From assembly GCA_900314225.1 (NCBI GenBank), contig OMUM01000075.1:1-8496 (forward strand): a stretch of DNA of 8,496 nucleotides, given 5' to 3'. A program made the position numbers and the translations under genes. The stretch comes from an uncultured bacterium. GTDB lineage: Bacteria; Bacillota_I; Bacilli_A; RF39; UBA660. The notes below the pieces were generated by a model. That model was not told the DNA's origin. It was given only the letters and a program-made list of their open reading frames with translations, and searched no databases. The number at the start of each line of letters is the position of its first letter. The first letter of the stretch is position 1. Below are positions 6,763-8,496 of the stretch, in pieces.

Positions 6763-7956
6763 TTAATTTGCTAATGATTTTCTAACCTCTTCCTTATAAA
6801 TCTCTACTCCAGGTTGATTAAACGGATTTATTTCAAATAAATATCCTGAAAAAGCCGCAGCTAATTGGAAGAAGTAAATTAAGCTAGCTATATTTTCTGT
6901 ATTCAATTCATCCATTTCTATTTCTAAACAAGGTACATTGCCAGTAGAATGAGCTCTAATTACCGAATCTATTACAACATTATTAATTTCATTTAAATTT
7001 CTATTATCATATTCTATATAATTATTATTATCTTTTACTCTTAAAAATGTTTCAAATAATATCTTATTTCCATCTTGAATAAATTGTCCCAAAGAATGTA
7101 AATCTCTAGTATAAATTGTTGAAGTAGGATAAATTCCTTTACCATTTTTTCCTTCAGTTTCTCCAAATAACTGTTTTAACCATTCACAAAAATAAGAAAT
7201 ATTCTCCTCATCCACACTAAAATTTTCTATAAATTTACCATGTTTGAACAATAAATATCTAGTTGCTGCATAAAGATATGCTGAATCAATTAATCTTTTA
7301 CCATGAAAATATCCTTTTACAATTTTATCTATATCATAATTAATAGAAAGTGGTAATAAATGAGCCGGAGTAATAAATGAGTATCTTCCTCCAATATCAT
7401 TAGGAATAATAAATGATTTATATCCTTTCTTATTAACTTCTTGCCTTAACTTACCAGATTCTTTATCAGTAGTTATAATTATATGCTTTTTTAACTCTTC
7501 AGAATCATACTTTCTTTTTAAAACATCCTTCAATATTTTATAAGTAATTGTAGTCTCCATTGTTGTTCCACTTTTACTAATTACATTAATACAAAAATTT
7601 TTATCTTTTAAATAATTAACTAGTTCATCTAAATATTTACTTGATAAAGTTGTTCCAGCATAAATTATTTCAAATTTATCATCATTAAAATATTTTCTAA
7701 ACATCTTATCAAAAGCATAACTTCCAAGAAATGAACCACCTATTCCAATTACTACTAACAAATCAAAATTATTTTTAATATAACTTCCTGTTTTTTTAAT
7801 TTCAGCAATCGTTTCTTGATCTAATTCTCTAGTCCAACCAATCATATTACTAGAAGAAAATTTACTTATTACATCTTTCTTCTTATTTAAAATATCAGCA
7901 AGTTCTTCACTAGAAAAATAATTATTCACATAAGTTTTAAAATCAAATTTTATCAT
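6763..7956 (-). CDS. pgi: Glucose-6-phosphate isomerase
   Basis: Glycolytic enzyme interconverting glucose 6-phosphate and fructose 6-phosphate in the cytoplasm. The 397-residue protein follows the Bacillus-type sequence throughout: V68-V-I-G-I-G-G-S-F-L-G (about 68-78), phosphate-binding S127-K-S-G-T-T132, signature D187-I-G-G-R-Y-S193, FGETEGK (264-270), DLHSLGQ (285-291) and FNQPGVEIYK (379-388). The likely catalytic residues E266, H287 and K388 are all present. It is about 50 residues shorter than B. subtilis Pgi. By eye the loss is spread over loops and the C-terminus (for example the linker around 217-226), not over the active site. The ATG has GGTGA 4 nt upstream and an extended -10 promoter in the spacer. 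The upstream exonuclease-like gene may also be read into it, since no terminator separates them. Stop TAA. Confidence 0.97.
   Translation of the reverse strand: MIKFDFKTYVNNYFSSEELADILNKKKDVISKFSSSNMIGWTRELDQETIAEIKKTGSYIKNNFDLLVVIGIGGSFLGSYAFDKMFRKYFNDDKFEIIYAGTTLSSKYLDELVNYLKDKNFCINVISKSGTTMETTITYKILKDVLKRKYDSEELKKHIIITTDKESGKLRQEVNKKGYKSFIIPNDIGGRYSFITPAHLLPLSINYDIDKIVKGYFHGKRLIDSAYLYAATRYLLFKHGKFIENFSVDEENISYFCEWLKQLFGETEGKNGKGIYPTSTIYTRDLHSLGQFIQDGNKILFETFLRVKDNNNYIEYDNRNLNEINNVVIDSVIRAHSTGNVPCLEIEMDELNTENIASLIYFFQLAAAFSGYLFEINPFNQPGVEIYKEEVRKSLAN
6779..6795 (-). promoter_or_regulatory. Possible ribosome binding site for a non-AUG PAP2 start
   Basis: Minus-strand AAGGAAGAGG (6786-6795) lies inside the end of pgi, 7 nt before ATC 6778 and 10 nt before ATT 6775, both in the PAP2 frame. 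It also encodes the pgi residues Lys-Glu-Glu-Val, so the match could be coincidental. Confidence 0.35.
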
Positions 7957-7982
7957 TTATTCACCATCTTTCAATTAAACTT

Positions 7983-7991
7983 ATTATAACA
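7983..7991 (-). promoter_or_regulatory. Extended -10 promoter of pgi
   Basis: Minus-strand TGTTATAAT is a perfect extended -10 (TGnTATAAT). At 17 nt upstream lies TTTAAT, a poor -35. Transcription would begin near 7976, about 20 nt before the pgi start codon. It resembles the PP2C promoter in relying on the TGn extension. Confidence 0.55.
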
Positions 7992-8011
7992 TTATTTAAT
8001 ATATAATTAAA

Positions 8012-8473
8012 CTAATTATTATTTTCATAAATAATAGCTTCATATATTAAATCAACTAAATGATTACTTGGTACTAAATTATATTTCTTTATTATTCTAT
8101 CAAATATATCTAAACTATAGTCCATATCTAAATATTTATAAACTAATTCCTTTTTATTATCTAATTCTTTTAAATAATCTTTTGTATAACTTTCTTCTAC
8201 TAATAAAAAAGGATAATCTTTTGCCCAAGATTTAAATTTTTCTTTAATAAAATAAATATTGTCAACATAATTAAACATATCATTATCATAATTAATTATC
8301 TTTTTTATATCATTATTCTTTAAAAATTTATCATCTACTCTATAATCAAATCTATCAATTAATTTTAATCCATCTAACTTTAAAGCACTAATTTGAGCAA
8401 TAAAACCAGTACTAGCTTTACTACTAGTAGGTATAATTTCTACTATTATATATTTATCTCTAGTTAAGTTCAT
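8012..8473 (-). CDS. Small protein resembling a degenerate DnaQ/DEDDh exonuclease domain; function unknown
   Basis: A 153-residue cytoplasmic protein with no signal peptide or membrane segment. The start 'KYIIVEIIPTS...GFIAQISALKLDGLKLIDRFDYRVD' (7-47) resembles the first strands of DnaQ-like 3'-5' exonucleases ('vvfDiETTG...iieigavk...'). The Exo I pair D-x-E would fall at E12 and I14. The Exo II region 'FLLVEESYTKDYLKEL' (89-104) keeps the aspartate (D99) but not the 'HN' before it. The C-terminal 'NHLVDLIYEAI' (137-147) recalls Exo III (HxAxxD) with altered spacing. If the relationship is real, the nuclease site is lost. This family assignment rests on pattern resemblance only, while the gene itself is well supported by GGAGGG 5 nt before the ATG. 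It precedes pgi by 55 nt and may share its transcript. Stop TAG. Confidence 0.8.
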   Translation of the reverse strand: MNLTRDKYIIVEIIPTSSKASTGFIAQISALKLDGLKLIDRFDYRVDDKFLKNNDIKKIINYDNDMFNYVDNIYFIKEKFKSWAKDYPFLLVEESYTKDYLKELDNKKELVYKYLDMDYSLDIFDRIIKKYNLVPSNHLVDLIYEAIIYENNN

Positions 8474-8496
8474 ATAATCCCTCCAACAAATAAATT

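Noticed and set aside
7995..8011. Palindrome TTTAAT-5 nt-ATTAAA behind the exonuclease-like gene
   Set aside because: Pure A/T with a 6-bp stem and no T tract after it on the minus strand. It is not a credible terminator and is expected by chance in such AT-rich spacers.

Overview
The window is very AT-rich (roughly a quarter G+C, estimated by eye) and all ten genes lie on the minus strand, so it is best read from high to low coordinates. Spacers are short, ribosome binding sites of the AGGAGG type are common, and there is a lipoprotein with a classical lipobox, a B. subtilis-like phosphoglucose isomerase and a membrane-anchored family 3 glycosidase. This suggests a low-GC Firmicutes/Bacilli genome, possibly one of the uncultured, reduced-genome gut Bacilli near the Mollicutes. 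That placement is an inference from composition and gene style. All twelve tryptophans I checked are TGG and none of the ten genes stops at TGA (six TAA, four TAG), so the standard bacterial code fits.

Three transcription units can be proposed. (1) 8473 to 5473: a small protein resembling a DnaQ-type exonuclease with lost active-site residues, phosphoglucose isomerase (pgi, with its own extended -10 promoter), a PAP2 membrane phosphatase, and a Cof-type HAD protein whose catalytic aspartates are missing. The unit ends in a weak hairpin terminator at 5441-5469. (2) 5377 to 1498, from a promoter at 5395-5423: an RluA/RluD-family pseudouridine synthase, a NagZ-like glycosidase, a PaaI-type thioesterase and asparaginyl-tRNA synthetase (asnS). 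These are tightly packed (1-nt gap, overlap, 11-nt gap) and end in a good terminator at 1452-1484. (3) 1405 to 18, from an extended -10 promoter directly behind that terminator: a PP2C-type protein phosphatase followed by a small lipoprotein.

Most of this is ordinary housekeeping content: translation (asnS, pseudouridine synthase), glycolysis (pgi), probable cell-wall or glycan turnover (NagZ-like), lipid phosphate chemistry (PAP2) and signalling (PP2C). I see no mobile element, CRISPR array, RNA gene or phage gene, and no clear new multi-gene system. The points most worth a second look are the two intact but apparently catalytically dead enzyme folds in the pgi unit, and the PAP2 gene, which lacks a convincing AUG/GUG/UUG start and may begin at AUU or AUC inside the end of pgi.
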